From the NCBI RefSeq assembly GCF_002944405.1, contig NZ_CP024309.1, forward strand, positions 186,001-250,000: 64,000 nt of DNA. The letters run 5' to 3'. Below the pieces are notes generated by a model. It was given only the letters and a program-made list of their open reading frames with translations, searched no databases and had not been told where the DNA came from. This document shows, piece by piece, positions 49,385 to 58,045 of this stretch (its first letter is position 1; each line of letters opens with the position of its first letter). The position numbers and the translations under genes were made by a program. Origin of the DNA: Sinorhizobium fredii (lineage in GTDB: Bacteria > Pseudomonadota > Alphaproteobacteria > Rhizobiales > Rhizobiaceae).

Positions 49385-49921
49385 TCAGCGCTTAACTGCT
49401 TGATACGGATTCATGCCGGATAGCAGGCGCTGCCGCATACTTTCGAGTTCTGCAAGGGTCTTCGCGGGGTCGGCACGAACGCCAGGCCCGATTTCAATTC
49501 CGTTCCGATACCCCGTGCGATAGTCACCTTCATCACGCCACTCGATCTTTTCGTCCGGTATGAAATCGAATGTGCGGCCGACATACATCGGTGCGGGGGT
49601 CACGCAAACGTATTCGCCATGTTGATCGACGACGGAGTGTAAGACGTAATGTCCGTCTTGCGGCCACCAGCCGGTGACCTGCCGCAACCGTTTGTCTGGA
49701 TCGTTGTCCTGCATGAAGCGAGCGTTCGCGTGGCACGCTCGCGGAGGCATCCGCATATATGCCAAGGTGTCATCAGGATAGCGAGTGACCTTGACGACCG
49801 GAAGTTGGCTGATCTCCGCGACGGTGCGAGCCTCCCACTCCGTCGTCGGGAAATACCATTTGTCCAACTCCGCAAGGAATGATACCCTCGTTTTTTCAGT
49901 TTTGCGTTTTGCCTCGCCCAC
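49385..49921 (-). CDS. Hypothetical protein, 178 residues
   Basis: Starts MGEAKRKTEKTRVSF, an opening seen in several short plasmid and phage proteins, followed by a folded-looking domain with YFPTTEWEARTV, PRACHANARFMQ and GWWPQDGHYVLHSVV. The motif CHANA...GWW...HSVV suggests a conserved Cys/His-containing enzyme-like domain that I cannot name. No membrane segment. The upstream 425 bases contain only a broken nuclease tail. Confidence 0.65.
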   Translation of the reverse strand: MGEAKRKTEKTRVSFLAELDKWYFPTTEWEARTVAEISQLPVVKVTRYPDDTLAYMRMPPRACHANARFMQDNDPDKRLRQVTGWWPQDGHYVLHSVVDQHGEYVCVTPAPMYVGRTFDFIPDEKIEWRDEGDYRTGYRNGIEIGPGVRADPAKTLAELESMRQRLLSGMNPYQAVKR

Positions 49922-50097
49922 GGCGTCCCCGACTATTTACGATGGTGTTCAAGTTGTTGATGTAGGAGCGCCAGGCGTCGCCCGCAATAGATGCAGCCAC
50001 CGCATTGCTCTGGCATGCCGAAACATCTTTGGCACGCCGCCGACTAAAATTTGTCCGCGTAGATGGTCGCTTTCTCTGACCTTTCTGCTGTCGGTAA
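49922..50097. other. Upstream region of the 178-residue hypothetical gene
   Basis: No gene is recognised; it leads into the nuclease-tail fragment described next. Confidence 0.35.
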
Positions 50098-50222
50098 TCA
50101 GTAAGGAGCGCGCCCGGCGGCCTTGATCGCACCGGCTTCGGAGCAAAACCAAGCTCTCCCTGCCGACGCTGACCTTCGTCTTCGTATACCAAGGCTCAAC
50201 GCCGCCCTTCTGCCGCTGCAAG
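50098..50222 (-). pseudogene. Thermonuclease C-terminal tail fragment
   Basis: On the minus strand, PWYTKTKVSVGRES is followed, after a one-base frame change, by WFCSEAGAIKAAGRAPY and a stop. This is clearly related to the C-terminus of the intact nuclease at 51924-52580 (PWYKKTKVN...WFCDEAEAIKAGWRAPYWG). Only the last ~40 residues remain and they are frameshifted. It shows that a second nuclease gene once stood here in opposite orientation. Confidence 0.75.
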
Positions 50223-50346
50223 GCGTGTTGTCCGCCGTGTGATCCTGATGTTGATTAGGGAGCATTTTTGCCTGACGAGTGATTGTACGCCCTTGGAATA
50301 TTCAACGAGAACGGTAATCTCCAGTCTTGGAACTGGGGAGCATCAA

Positions 50347-51822
50347 ATGAGTCCGGAATATTCCGTAGCAATAGCCGTTACTTTCGTTCTGGTCATTCCT
50401 GGGGCCATGTTGGCCTTTTTGGTGCTGTGGTGGAGGCAACGCCGAAAAGCAAGAAAGGCGGTTGCTGAAGCGTTCCAGCTCAGTGGTGAACTGACGGAGA
50501 AGAACGCCAAGCTCGCGAAGGCCATGGAGCTAGGTCACCAGCTTCACGAGGAAAAAGGCGTTTTGACCGAGCGGGTGGCGGGGCTGGAAGAGCGCTTCAA
50601 GAGCGTCCTCGACGTCGAAGCAGAAGTGTCCAAGCTTCAGACGCAGGTGAAGATCGAGACGATGAAAATCGATGATCTGCGCAACTCCTATGTTGAGAAG
50701 CGGACCATCTATGATCGCTTGATTAAGGAAGTTGCAATCTTCGACGAGAAGCTGGCCTTCGCCGAGATGGGCGTTTACGAGCCGCATTTTGAGTTTAACG
50801 ACAGCGAAGAGTACAAGCGCAATATCGAAGTCGTGAGGGCTTCCCAGAAGGCGATGGTGACAGCCAAGACGGCTGCTGTGTGTCCCACAGCGTGGACGGT
50901 CGAGGGAAGCACCGCAAAGGGCCAAACGATGACTAATCGGAACATCAAGTTGACGCTCCGAGCCTTCAACAATGAGTGCGAGGCGGCAATAGCGAATTGT
51001 CGGTGGAGCAACGTCAACGCGATGGAAAAACGCATCGCGACTGCCTTCACCCAGATTAACAAGCTGAACGAGTCCAACCACGTTTCCATTACCGAATCAT
51101 ATTTGAAGCTGAAATTCCAGGAACTTTTCCTGACGCACGAGTACCGCGAAAAACTCAAGGCCGAACGAGAAGAGCGGGCTGAACTCGCCAGGGCAGCCAA
51201 GGAAGAGCAGAAGCTTATCCGCGACATGGAGCGGGCCGAGGAGGAGGAAGCTCGTTATCAACGCCTTCTCGACAAAGCTAAGGCAGAAGCTGAGAGCGCG
51301 GTCGGCCCGAAGCTCGAAGCCTTCAATACCCAGATTGAGATGCTGGAGCGCGACTTGGCGGAGGCGCATGCGAAATTTGAACGGGCACAGGCGATGGCCG
51401 AGAAGACCCGTTCAGGATACGTCTACATCATTTCGAACGTAGGTTCGTTCGGCAGTGACGTCGTGAAGATCGGCCTGACGCGGCGTCTCGATCCGGCCGA
51501 CCGCATCCGCGAGCTTGGGGACGCCAGCGTTCCGTTTGTTTTCGATACTCACGCCATCATCTACAGCGACAACGCCCCGGGACTGGAACGTGCTCTGCAT
51601 GCCGAATTTGAGCCTGTGCGAGTGAATGCCCAGAATTACCGGAAGGAGTTCTTCAAGGCGACGCTGGACGAGGTTGAAGCGGCAGTAAAGCGCTTGGCTC
51701 CAGATGCCCCGTTCTTCAAGGACATCGAGGCACAGGATTATCGCGAAACTCTCGCGAAGCGGCGATCTACCCTCCTTGCTCAGGAAATGGCTCCCGAGAC
51801 GTTGCTACCCGAGGCAATCTGA
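50347..51822 (+). CDS. Membrane-anchored DUF4041 / GIY-YIG (T5orf172-type) protein
   Basis: This 491-residue protein starts with one membrane span (VAIAVTFVLVIPGAMLAFLVL, residues ~6-26), then a coiled coil to ~110, a DUF4041-like core (EEYKRNIEVVRASQKAMV) and another long coiled coil to ~350. The end is a GIY-YIG-like T5orf172 domain (GYVYIISNVGSFGSDVVKIG, then LTRRLDPADRIREL). GIY-YIG domains are nucleases; this arrangement is common in phage and mobile-element proteins of unclear role. I chose the ATG at 50347 since GGGGAG lies upstream and it gives a clean membrane anchor. Confidence 0.85.
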   Translation: MSPEYSVAIAVTFVLVIPGAMLAFLVLWWRQRRKARKAVAEAFQLSGELTEKNAKLAKAMELGHQLHEEKGVLTERVAGLEERFKSVLDVEAEVSKLQTQVKIETMKIDDLRNSYVEKRTIYDRLIKEVAIFDEKLAFAEMGVYEPHFEFNDSEEYKRNIEVVRASQKAMVTAKTAAVCPTAWTVEGSTAKGQTMTNRNIKLTLRAFNNECEAAIANCRWSNVNAMEKRIATAFTQINKLNESNHVSITESYLKLKFQELFLTHEYREKLKAEREERAELARAAKEEQKLIRDMERAEEEEARYQRLLDKAKAEAESAVGPKLEAFNTQIEMLERDLAEAHAKFERAQAMAEKTRSGYVYIISNVGSFGSDVVKIGLTRRLDPADRIRELGDASVPFVFDTHAIIYSDNAPGLERALHAEFEPVRVNAQNYRKEFFKATLDEVEAAVKRLAPDAPFFKDIEAQDYRETLAKRRSTLLAQEMAPETLLPEAI

Positions 51823-51923
51823 GAAGGGAATGGTCACAGTCACGCCGAACTATGGCCCTGAGCCGGATCGCCTCGAAAAACCTACTTTATCTACGGCCAC
51901 GTGAATGGAGTGAAAACAGAGCG

Positions 51924-52580
51924 ATGCCATACGCGTTTATATTGAGTGTGGTTGGACTGCTCTGCAGCCCTGTTTCGGCCGCAGCCTTTCCGAGAGTTGT
52001 CGACGGTGACACCTTGGAACTGAACGGAATTGTTTATCGGCTTCATGGCATCGATGCGCCTGAAGCAGGTCAGAAATGCAGCAAGCCGAACGGCAAGTCC
52101 TGGGATTGCGGCAAGGCTGCAATATCAGCCCTTGAAGAACTCATCCTGGGAAAAGCCGTCGAGTGCGATGACCGTGGTCAGGATGGCTACGGCCGAACAA
52201 TCGCCGTTTGCAACGTCAGCGGGGACGATGTCAACGCGAAGATGGTCGCGACCGGCCACGCTTGGGCGTTTCGCAAGTATTCCACTGATTATGCCGATCT
52301 CGAAGATCAGGCCCACAACAGCCACATCGGCATTTGGATCACCGATAACCAGACTGCTCCATGGGATTACCGTGCCCAACAATGGACGCTTGGGCAGCAG
52401 GAAGCTCCCGACGGCTGTCCGATCAAGGGCAACATTTCCGAAAACGGGCACATCTATCACACGCCTTGGTCACCTTGGTACAAGAAGACCAAAGTTAATG
52501 TCGACGAGGGAGAACGCTGGTTCTGCGACGAAGCGGAAGCGATCAAGGCCGGTTGGCGAGCACCTTATTGGGGGCGATAG
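51924..52580 (+). CDS. Secreted thermonuclease-like protein (SNase family)
   Basis: This 218-residue protein has a signal peptide (MPYAFILSVVGLLCSPVSA) and an SNase domain: RVVDGDTLELNG, YRLHGIDAPE and DGYGRTIAVC contain the Asp, Arg and Glu-like positions of staphylococcal nuclease. A C-terminal extension of ~60 residues with paired Cys (DGCPIKGN..., WFCDEAEAIKAGW) resembles an extracellular tail also found in a broken copy at 50098-50222. It presumably degrades DNA or RNA in the periplasm. I chose the ATG at 51924 because it opens the signal peptide. Confidence 0.9.
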   Translation: MPYAFILSVVGLLCSPVSAAAFPRVVDGDTLELNGIVYRLHGIDAPEAGQKCSKPNGKSWDCGKAAISALEELILGKAVECDDRGQDGYGRTIAVCNVSGDDVNAKMVATGHAWAFRKYSTDYADLEDQAHNSHIGIWITDNQTAPWDYRAQQWTLGQQEAPDGCPIKGNISENGHIYHTPWSPWYKKTKVNVDEGERWFCDEAEAIKAGWRAPYWGR

Positions 52581-52631
52581 GTTACGCCAGCGACAAGCTG
52601 CGTCCCGATCCATCGAAATCACAGGCAACGA

Positions 52632-53030
52632 ATGAGACTGAAGAATAAGCCAATGGGAAAGTATGAGGGGCCTTGGATGACCGATAATGGAAGCAGAGAA
52701 TTTCACGAAAACATTCATTTCCATTGTGTGAGCTACTCGAATGATCCAGCTGACTATGGGGTGGAGGTCTACTTTGCGAACAAGTTCGCCGCAGTGGAAC
52801 TTACCGAACAACTAAGATCTAAGTTCAGCGCCGTTATACTGTGGGAACGCGGTGAATTCGAAAAATTCAAGGATGTTTGGGTGGCGTATTGGTGGACCGA
52901 GTTTCTCAAGAAGTCCGGCTACGGTCTTTGCGAGGGGCGCGGAAAGGGTTGGGTCATGGATGACTCGGTACCCGCAAAGATCAGAAACGATTCAACTGTG
53001 GAATATACGCCGCTGGATAGAGGCCAATAA
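52632..53030 (+). CDS. Hypothetical protein, 132 residues
   Basis: This is a soluble, aromatic-rich protein (YEGPWMTDNGSREFHENIHF, WVAYWWTEFLKK) with natural composition; I do not recognise the family. It starts 52 bases after the nuclease gene on the same strand, so the two may be co-transcribed. ATGs at 52632 and 52653 are both possible starts. The fold looks like a small alpha/beta domain; it could be an immunity or regulatory partner of the nuclease, but nothing in the sequence proves this. Confidence 0.65.
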   Translation: MRLKNKPMGKYEGPWMTDNGSREFHENIHFHCVSYSNDPADYGVEVYFANKFAAVELTEQLRSKFSAVILWERGEFEKFKDVWVAYWWTEFLKKSGYGLCEGRGKGWVMDDSVPAKIRNDSTVEYTPLDRGQ

Positions 53031-53068
53031 ACAGACGGCCATGTCGAGCCGACGCCTGAGGTAACTGT

Positions 53069-54082
53069 TCACGGCGCGAGTGAAGCGTTTCGTCGGCGAA
53101 TACGAATTTCGATGCGCCGACGGGACTCAACGTTGCCAGCCTGGCCTCTCGTCAAAGTGTCTCCGGGCAAGACGAGTTGCGCCGCCGACATCGGCAGTAT
53201 CGTCGCCCCTTCGAGTTTCTTGTCGGCCTTCAGGACATTTGCGACGGCAATTGCTCTGGCGAGTCCGAGTCCGGCGTTATCTGCAGGCAACACGGATGCT
53301 ATCGGCTTCTTTCCACTGAGTACATCGATGTAGCTCTGGTCGAGATTTGAAACGGTGCGCGAGATCGGCTGCTCGTCCGTATGTCCGATCACCTCGATAA
53401 TGTCGACCTGATACTGTTCGAGGTTCTTGGCTATCTGGTCGGCAATTGACCCTGTGAGCTTGCCCTCAAATTCCGGAGTAAGCTCTGCGCTGCCAGATCG
53501 GAAGAAATATCCGCCCGCTTCGCTGAGATTGATGATCGGCGGCCATTGGTGGGCCTTAGCATCAGCCTGCTTCTGCTCCATCTCCAGCAGGCTTTGCAGG
53601 CGCTCCTCCAGGACTTTTGCGTCCTCGATTGAGAACCCGCTCTCCTTGAGGACAACGAGCGCCTTTTCGAGTTCGGCCAGACGCTCAGGCTCTAATCCCT
53701 GGTCCTTCAAGCGCTGTACCGTATCGCGTGCCAGCACCAGGTCCCGCCATTCCTTCTCGAACTTCTTCCTTTCGGCGGGCTGAATACTGGCTGATTGCAG
53801 CTGAGCCTGCAGAGCCGTGATCTCTGCGGAAAGTTTCTCGACGTTTTTCTTTGTCTCCGACTTCTCTTTGGCGACCTGCTGTTGAAGTTCCTGAAGCTGC
53901 ATCTGCGCCCGGAGTGCCTTGTTCTGTTCTGCCTTGATGATCGCGGCGGCGACCAGCAGCAGGCAAAAAACAAGCAGCAGCATGGACTCCGCCATCGTCA
54001 GGCCAAGGATCAGGCCTCGGTTGTAACCCTTATGTTCGAGTTTTGCGGCCGGTTCAGAGGGCGCTACCATCGGCTGAACCAT
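53069..54082 (-). CDS. MotB/OmpA-like stator protein (ZorB-like)
   Basis: This 337-residue inner-membrane protein has one N-terminal span (residues ~23-47) with an acidic residue, Glu32, just inside it (TMAESMLLLVF), where MotB carries its ion-binding Asp. A long periplasmic coiled coil (~50-190) leads to a C-terminal OmpA-like peptidoglycan-binding domain (EVIGHTDEQPI, GLARAIAVANVL, NVESRRRIEIRI). The layout equals ZorB of Zorya antiphage systems and flagellar MotB. The gene overlaps the end of the ZorA-like gene by 19 bases and is last in a four-gene operon. Confidence 0.85.
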   Translation of the reverse strand: MVQPMVAPSEPAAKLEHKGYNRGLILGLTMAESMLLLVFCLLLVAAAIIKAEQNKALRAQMQLQELQQQVAKEKSETKKNVEKLSAEITALQAQLQSASIQPAERKKFEKEWRDLVLARDTVQRLKDQGLEPERLAELEKALVVLKESGFSIEDAKVLEERLQSLLEMEQKQADAKAHQWPPIINLSEAGGYFFRSGSAELTPEFEGKLTGSIADQIAKNLEQYQVDIIEVIGHTDEQPISRTVSNLDQSYIDVLSGKKPIASVLPADNAGLGLARAIAVANVLKADKKLEGATILPMSAAQLVLPGDTLTRGQAGNVESRRRIEIRIRRRNASLAP

Positions 54083-55566
54083 CCACCACGCTTGCCTTCA
54101 GGTTCTTTGTTTCCTGTGGGTACAGGTTCGCCGTTCACCACGGATAATGGCTCGTCCGCCTGCCTGCCTTCTTGTTCGGCCGCACTATCACTTTGTGAAG
54201 CCGAACTCGCGTACGGGAGCGCCAAATGGATGCCATTTGCATGGTCGGCAGAGGGAGTCTGCTGGTGACCGGTTGAACTGGTACCCTTTGCTGAGGATCG
54301 CGCTTCAAGGGATACAGACGAGCCCAGTTCCGCCGTCACGACCCTCATCAACAATTGATCCACCGCTTGGATTGTGTTCGTCGTGGAAGTCGATGCCTTC
54401 TCCAAGTTTGTGACGATGGCTCCCACCCGAGTAGCAACGTCGGCAAGGGGCTTGAGAGCAACTTCGATGTTGCCACCAAATTTCTCCAACGGCTCGACGG
54501 ACGCCTGCATCTTAGCAGTGATGGATTCCAGCGGATTGAGAGAGGCCTGCATCTTCTCCGGCAGATGTCCCAATGGCTCAAACGCCGCTTCCATCCGTTT
54601 CGGCATATCGTCGAGAGGCTGAAGCGCCTCCTTCATCTGGGCTGCCTGATCGCGGCTGTGGTTCGCCGTTTCCTCCAGGCGTTTTATCTGGAGCTCGCTC
54701 AATTCCTTGATCGATGCTAAAGCCGGTTGGAGTTCGACGCGAAGAACTTCTTCGGGAGGCCTGATGTCGGTGAGTTTCTTGCTGACGTTGTCGAGGCTTC
54801 TTCCAAAGCCCTCCACCAAGTCCGATAGCCGGTTTGTCGTCGCGTTGAGCTTCGACAGCGCCGCTTCCGCCAACTCGTTACTCGCCCGCGCCCGATCCTC
54901 GACGATCCGAACATTGTCTTCAGCGATCACCGCAAGCTTTTCGGCGGCGTCCTGGATCGGCTTGATCGCTTCCTTCGACAGTGCCTCAATGGCCTTCAGG
55001 ATAGCTTCGCCATTGCGTTCAGCCTGCCGAGCGATCTCTTCGAAACCTTCCTCCAGCATTTGGTTGCTGGTCCGACGGTACTGGGAAAATTCACGAGCCG
55101 AAGAATCCAGCTCGGTCCGGACGCGACGGGTCATATCGGCGAGTTCGTGACGAACGCTGCGCTCGATGTCGATGGGGTCGCGGCGCATCTGGTTGAAAAA
55201 GATGCGCAGCAAGATTCCAAAGATGGTGGATGAGACAGCAATACCGAAATTGCGAACGATGTCGTCAATCGAGGCCCCACCCATGAACCGGTAGAGCGAT
55301 ACACCCAGGCTCGTGAGTGTGAAGAGGAAGCCCATATAGTAGAGGTTGTCGCCTGCCTGCTCGGTATGCAGGCGTAGCCCGGGAAGAAGCGACAACGAAA
55401 AATAGGCCAGCATCAAACCGATGGGGACAGCAAGAACAAGGGTCTGATCCCATGCGAACAGTTTCGCTGTCCAGATGAAGAGCATACCGCAGCCAGTGAG
55501 TGTGCCGTAAACGACAGGCGGTCCGACGCGCTGAACGAGCGACTTTATATCTGCAAGCCTCGCCAC
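54064..55566 (-). CDS. MotA/ExbB-like membrane protein with long coiled-coil tail (ZorA-like)
   Basis: This 500-residue protein has four membrane spans (roughly 17-37, 43-61, 75-92, 102-123). The third and fourth, FLFTLTSLGVSL and GIAVSSTIFGILL, match the MotA/TolQ/ExbB proton-channel pattern. Residues ~130-450 form a long cytoplasmic helical tail with repeated AAFEPLGHLPEKM and ASLNPLESITAKM-like units, as in ZorA, whose tail projects into the cytoplasm. It should pair with the MotB-like protein as an ion-driven motor. The GTG start overlaps the stop of the upstream gene by one base. Confidence 0.8.
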   Translation of the reverse strand: MARLADIKSLVQRVGPPVVYGTLTGCGMLFIWTAKLFAWDQTLVLAVPIGLMLAYFSLSLLPGLRLHTEQAGDNLYYMGFLFTLTSLGVSLYRFMGGASIDDIVRNFGIAVSSTIFGILLRIFFNQMRRDPIDIERSVRHELADMTRRVRTELDSSAREFSQYRRTSNQMLEEGFEEIARQAERNGEAILKAIEALSKEAIKPIQDAAEKLAVIAEDNVRIVEDRARASNELAEAALSKLNATTNRLSDLVEGFGRSLDNVSKKLTDIRPPEEVLRVELQPALASIKELSELQIKRLEETANHSRDQAAQMKEALQPLDDMPKRMEAAFEPLGHLPEKMQASLNPLESITAKMQASVEPLEKFGGNIEVALKPLADVATRVGAIVTNLEKASTSTTNTIQAVDQLLMRVVTAELGSSVSLEARSSAKGTSSTGHQQTPSADHANGIHLALPYASSASQSDSAAEQEGRQADEPLSVVNGEPVPTGNKEPEGKRGGWFSRW

Positions 55567-56384
55567 TATCGTATTCCCTCTAGTCGAGTGAACCGGTACG
55601 CCGATCCGCGATTATTCTCGACCCAGTTCTTCCAGAAGTCGGCTAGCTGCTCGGCATCAAAATTCAAGCTCGGCCGCTGAAAATCGAGAATTCGGACGGC
55701 TGTGCCGTCAAGCGCGGTACGAAACTGGTCGCGGGCCGGGCTCTCTTCGAACCGGTCGTACTCGGCACCGTCCCTGTACATGGAGAAAGCTGCGGTGTGC
55801 TCGATCATGTCCGAAGCAACAACCAGCTGTTTCGGGATCGCGCGATGCTGTGGAGCACCGAAAACCTCCAAATTGATTTTCTGGATACCCGCCATTATCG
55901 GCGACTGATTCCCGGCAACGCCTTCATCCAACCGCTTCGCGATCTCGTCGAGCGGTTTCTGGAACCCTTCTTCCCACCGCTTTTGCGCAATTCTTGGATT
56001 GCTGGTCCATTCGTCGACATTCTCACCGCTGCCAGGATTGCATGCGCTGAACGTGCGATTCAGTTCCCCCTCGGTTTCCGTCAACGTGTAAACCTGGACC
56101 AAACCGCCGACTGGTACGGCCGAGACGATGGCCTGAAATTCATTCCGGAGATCGAGAGCTGTCGCCTGAGAAATGGGGTCCGTGACATCGAGCAGTACAG
56201 CGGTGATTTCTATCGGGCCGTCGACCGGACACAGAGATGCCTTGTCTATCTCGGGATTCGAGTTGGCTTTGACCTTGAGATAGATAAAGCCGCCCAGGAT
56301 GACGAGGGAAAGAACTCCGAGAAGCACCGACGCAATGATCGGGCCCGCCGAATTGCCGGATTTACGCCGCCTGTGCCTGGCCAT
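55566..56384 (-). CDS. Membrane-anchored von Willebrand A-like protein
   Basis: This 272-residue protein has an N-terminal span (residues ~15-37, GPIIASVLLGVLSLVILGGF) after a basic start, then an extracytoplasmic domain beginning ITAVLLDVTDPIS, like the first strand and metal-site loop of a von Willebrand A fold. QLVVASDMIEHTA would be a later core strand. The canonical DxSxS ion site is modified (DVTDPIS). It overlaps the first gene of the operon by 23 bases and abuts the ZorA-like gene, so the proteins are likely made as a complex. vWA-type folds often mediate protein contacts in such assemblies. Confidence 0.7.
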   Translation of the reverse strand: MARHRRRKSGNSAGPIIASVLLGVLSLVILGGFIYLKVKANSNPEIDKASLCPVDGPIEITAVLLDVTDPISQATALDLRNEFQAIVSAVPVGGLVQVYTLTETEGELNRTFSACNPGSGENVDEWTSNPRIAQKRWEEGFQKPLDEIAKRLDEGVAGNQSPIMAGIQKINLEVFGAPQHRAIPKQLVVASDMIEHTAAFSMYRDGAEYDRFEESPARDQFRTALDGTAVRILDFQRPSLNFDAEQLADFWKNWVENNRGSAYRFTRLEGIR

Positions 56385-57816
56385 TTACGCCCTCTGGATA
56401 CATTGTGTCGAGTTTACGGTACTGGTCGATAGCACGCTCAAACTCAGCGGCTATCTTAAGCATCTGCTCCGAGAGCTGATCGGTGGCAGCCCTTATGCGA
56501 GCAACCAACTCGTCATCATTCCATTCCTCTGCAAACTGGCGAACGGGATTGAGACGTTCCAGCCTGTAGGCGACCGAGAAGTATTTAGGCTCAGGCTCCG
56601 TTCGTGCCGCGCGGTTCGCCTCCCGATAAATGGTCAGGAGTTGATTAGCAGCCCGCTCAAGGTGGTTCTGGTGCTCGTTGAACAGGTCGATGCAACGGGT
56701 CCTATGTTGAATGATTGCCCGTCCTTCAAGACGTCTTGCGCTAAGCTCGCGGATGATCGCTTCAATCTTTCGATTGTTTTCATCACGGACATCCCGCAGG
56801 TCTTCGATCAATTCCGCCCTTCGGTCGACATAGGCTGCCCTTGCGGCGTTAAGGCGTTTCTGTACACCGGCAAACCCAGGGTAGGGATCGGTCATTAAGC
56901 ATCCGTCGATGAAGGCGATCACGGAGAACAGGAGGCCAAGTCCGAAGAGCGTCCAGGAACTGAGATCGTTCAGCCCAAACGGCGAGGCAATCAGATTATC
57001 CATGACCTCCTTGCTGGCTCCGGTCAGGATGGTTGCAGCGGCCTCGCGGTAGTGGGCAAGGGCGAGGTTTATGAAGACGGCGATCCCGATGTACACGATG
57101 AGGCCGACTGATCCTAAGAGCTTCAGAAATAGACTCTTGTGTACGAGGAAGCGGACACAGAAAAAGGCGAGTAACAGAGCGGAGCCGATATTCAAGACGG
57201 CGAACGTGAATGCCTCTGTAACTCCCCCGAGGAGACCCTGCTCGCTGCCCTTCGCCAGGAAAGTACCGTTCAACACGGTTTCAAGAAGCAGCAGGAAAAC
57301 GACAAGAGAAACCTTGAGGCTCCACATTGCGCCGCTCGTCACCTTCGCGGCACGTTCCAAGCCATGCTTCTGTTTGAATTTGAACGTCTCATCCTCAGCG
57401 TCCTTGAGGTCGCGCCGAAGGCCGTGAAGCTGGTCAACCCCGCCCTCGGCTTCAGCGTGGAAATCCGACAAAGTTGTCGCATTTGTTTCCCGGATCATTC
57501 CGAAATGAGCTTCGAAATCGAGATTTCGCAAGCGCTCTGAGAATGTTTGGAACTGGTCTTCGAGGAGCTGATAGGAAGTCTTCCTTTCCTCTTCCACCTT
57601 GGCGACAATGCGCTGCTCCACTTCGTCCAAAGCACGAGCCGTCTTCGCCGGGCGGTTGGCAGCGCCATTTTCAGCGCCTCGCTCCGGAAGCTCCATGGTG
57701 CGGCTGACCTTTTCGACGTCAAGGGTTGGAAAAATGTCAGTTGTGGCCCGAAAATCGTGGTTTGTTTCCCGGACGCTTTCCCACAACCGGTTTAGGGCTT
57801 CGAAACGTGCAGCCAT
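56362..57816 (-). CDS. Membrane protein with coiled coils, first gene of the motor-like operon
   Basis: This 484-residue protein has a cytoplasmic N-terminal coiled coil (~50-160), a central membrane block of about four spans (~165-310; SLKVSLVVFLLLLETVLNG, LLLAFFCVRFLV, VGLIVYIGIAVFINLAL, WTLFGLGLLFSVIAF) and a C-terminal helical region with DVRDENNRKIEAIIRELS. I do not recognise a named family. It is translated together with the vWA-like gene (overlap 23 bases). Position and design suggest a scaffold or sensor for the MotA/MotB-like pair. Confidence 0.75.
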   Translation of the reverse strand: MAARFEALNRLWESVRETNHDFRATTDIFPTLDVEKVSRTMELPERGAENGAANRPAKTARALDEVEQRIVAKVEEERKTSYQLLEDQFQTFSERLRNLDFEAHFGMIRETNATTLSDFHAEAEGGVDQLHGLRRDLKDAEDETFKFKQKHGLERAAKVTSGAMWSLKVSLVVFLLLLETVLNGTFLAKGSEQGLLGGVTEAFTFAVLNIGSALLLAFFCVRFLVHKSLFLKLLGSVGLIVYIGIAVFINLALAHYREAAATILTGASKEVMDNLIASPFGLNDLSSWTLFGLGLLFSVIAFIDGCLMTDPYPGFAGVQKRLNAARAAYVDRRAELIEDLRDVRDENNRKIEAIIRELSARRLEGRAIIQHRTRCIDLFNEHQNHLERAANQLLTIYREANRAARTEPEPKYFSVAYRLERLNPVRQFAEEWNDDELVARIRAATDQLSEQMLKIAAEFERAIDQYRKLDTMYPEGVNGQAQAA

Positions 57817-58045
57817 TTGTTCAAATCACGTCCAAGTAAGCAAAGTTTCAATTAGCTGACTCTGTTATCGTATTAGTTGTTTAGCGTCCAGAATTTCATC
57901 TTTAAGATTCGCTGAAAACCACGGATTTCGAAGACGACAGATATTGTCCGCCCGGACGCTTGACATGGAAGGCAGGCGTATTGCAATCCTCTCGCTAAGG
58001 TAGTTTAGCTGGCAAATTGACTGCCAAAGTTGTTGAGGGGGCAAA
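57817..58045. promoter_or_regulatory. Divergent promoter region of the motor-like and hydrolase-CHAT operons
   Basis: A 229-base AT-richer interval separates the two divergent operons and must hold both promoters. The run around 57865-57885 (TGTTATCGTATTAGTTG) and 57997-58015 could include promoter elements. GAGGGGGC precedes the hydrolase ATG. No dyad operator or regulator gene is evident. Confidence 0.5.

Noticed and set aside
53069..57816. Calling the four-gene operon a flagellar stator or a standard Zorya system
   Set aside because: There are no flagellar genes nearby, and ZorC, ZorD and ZorE are lacking, while vWA-like and extra membrane proteins are present.
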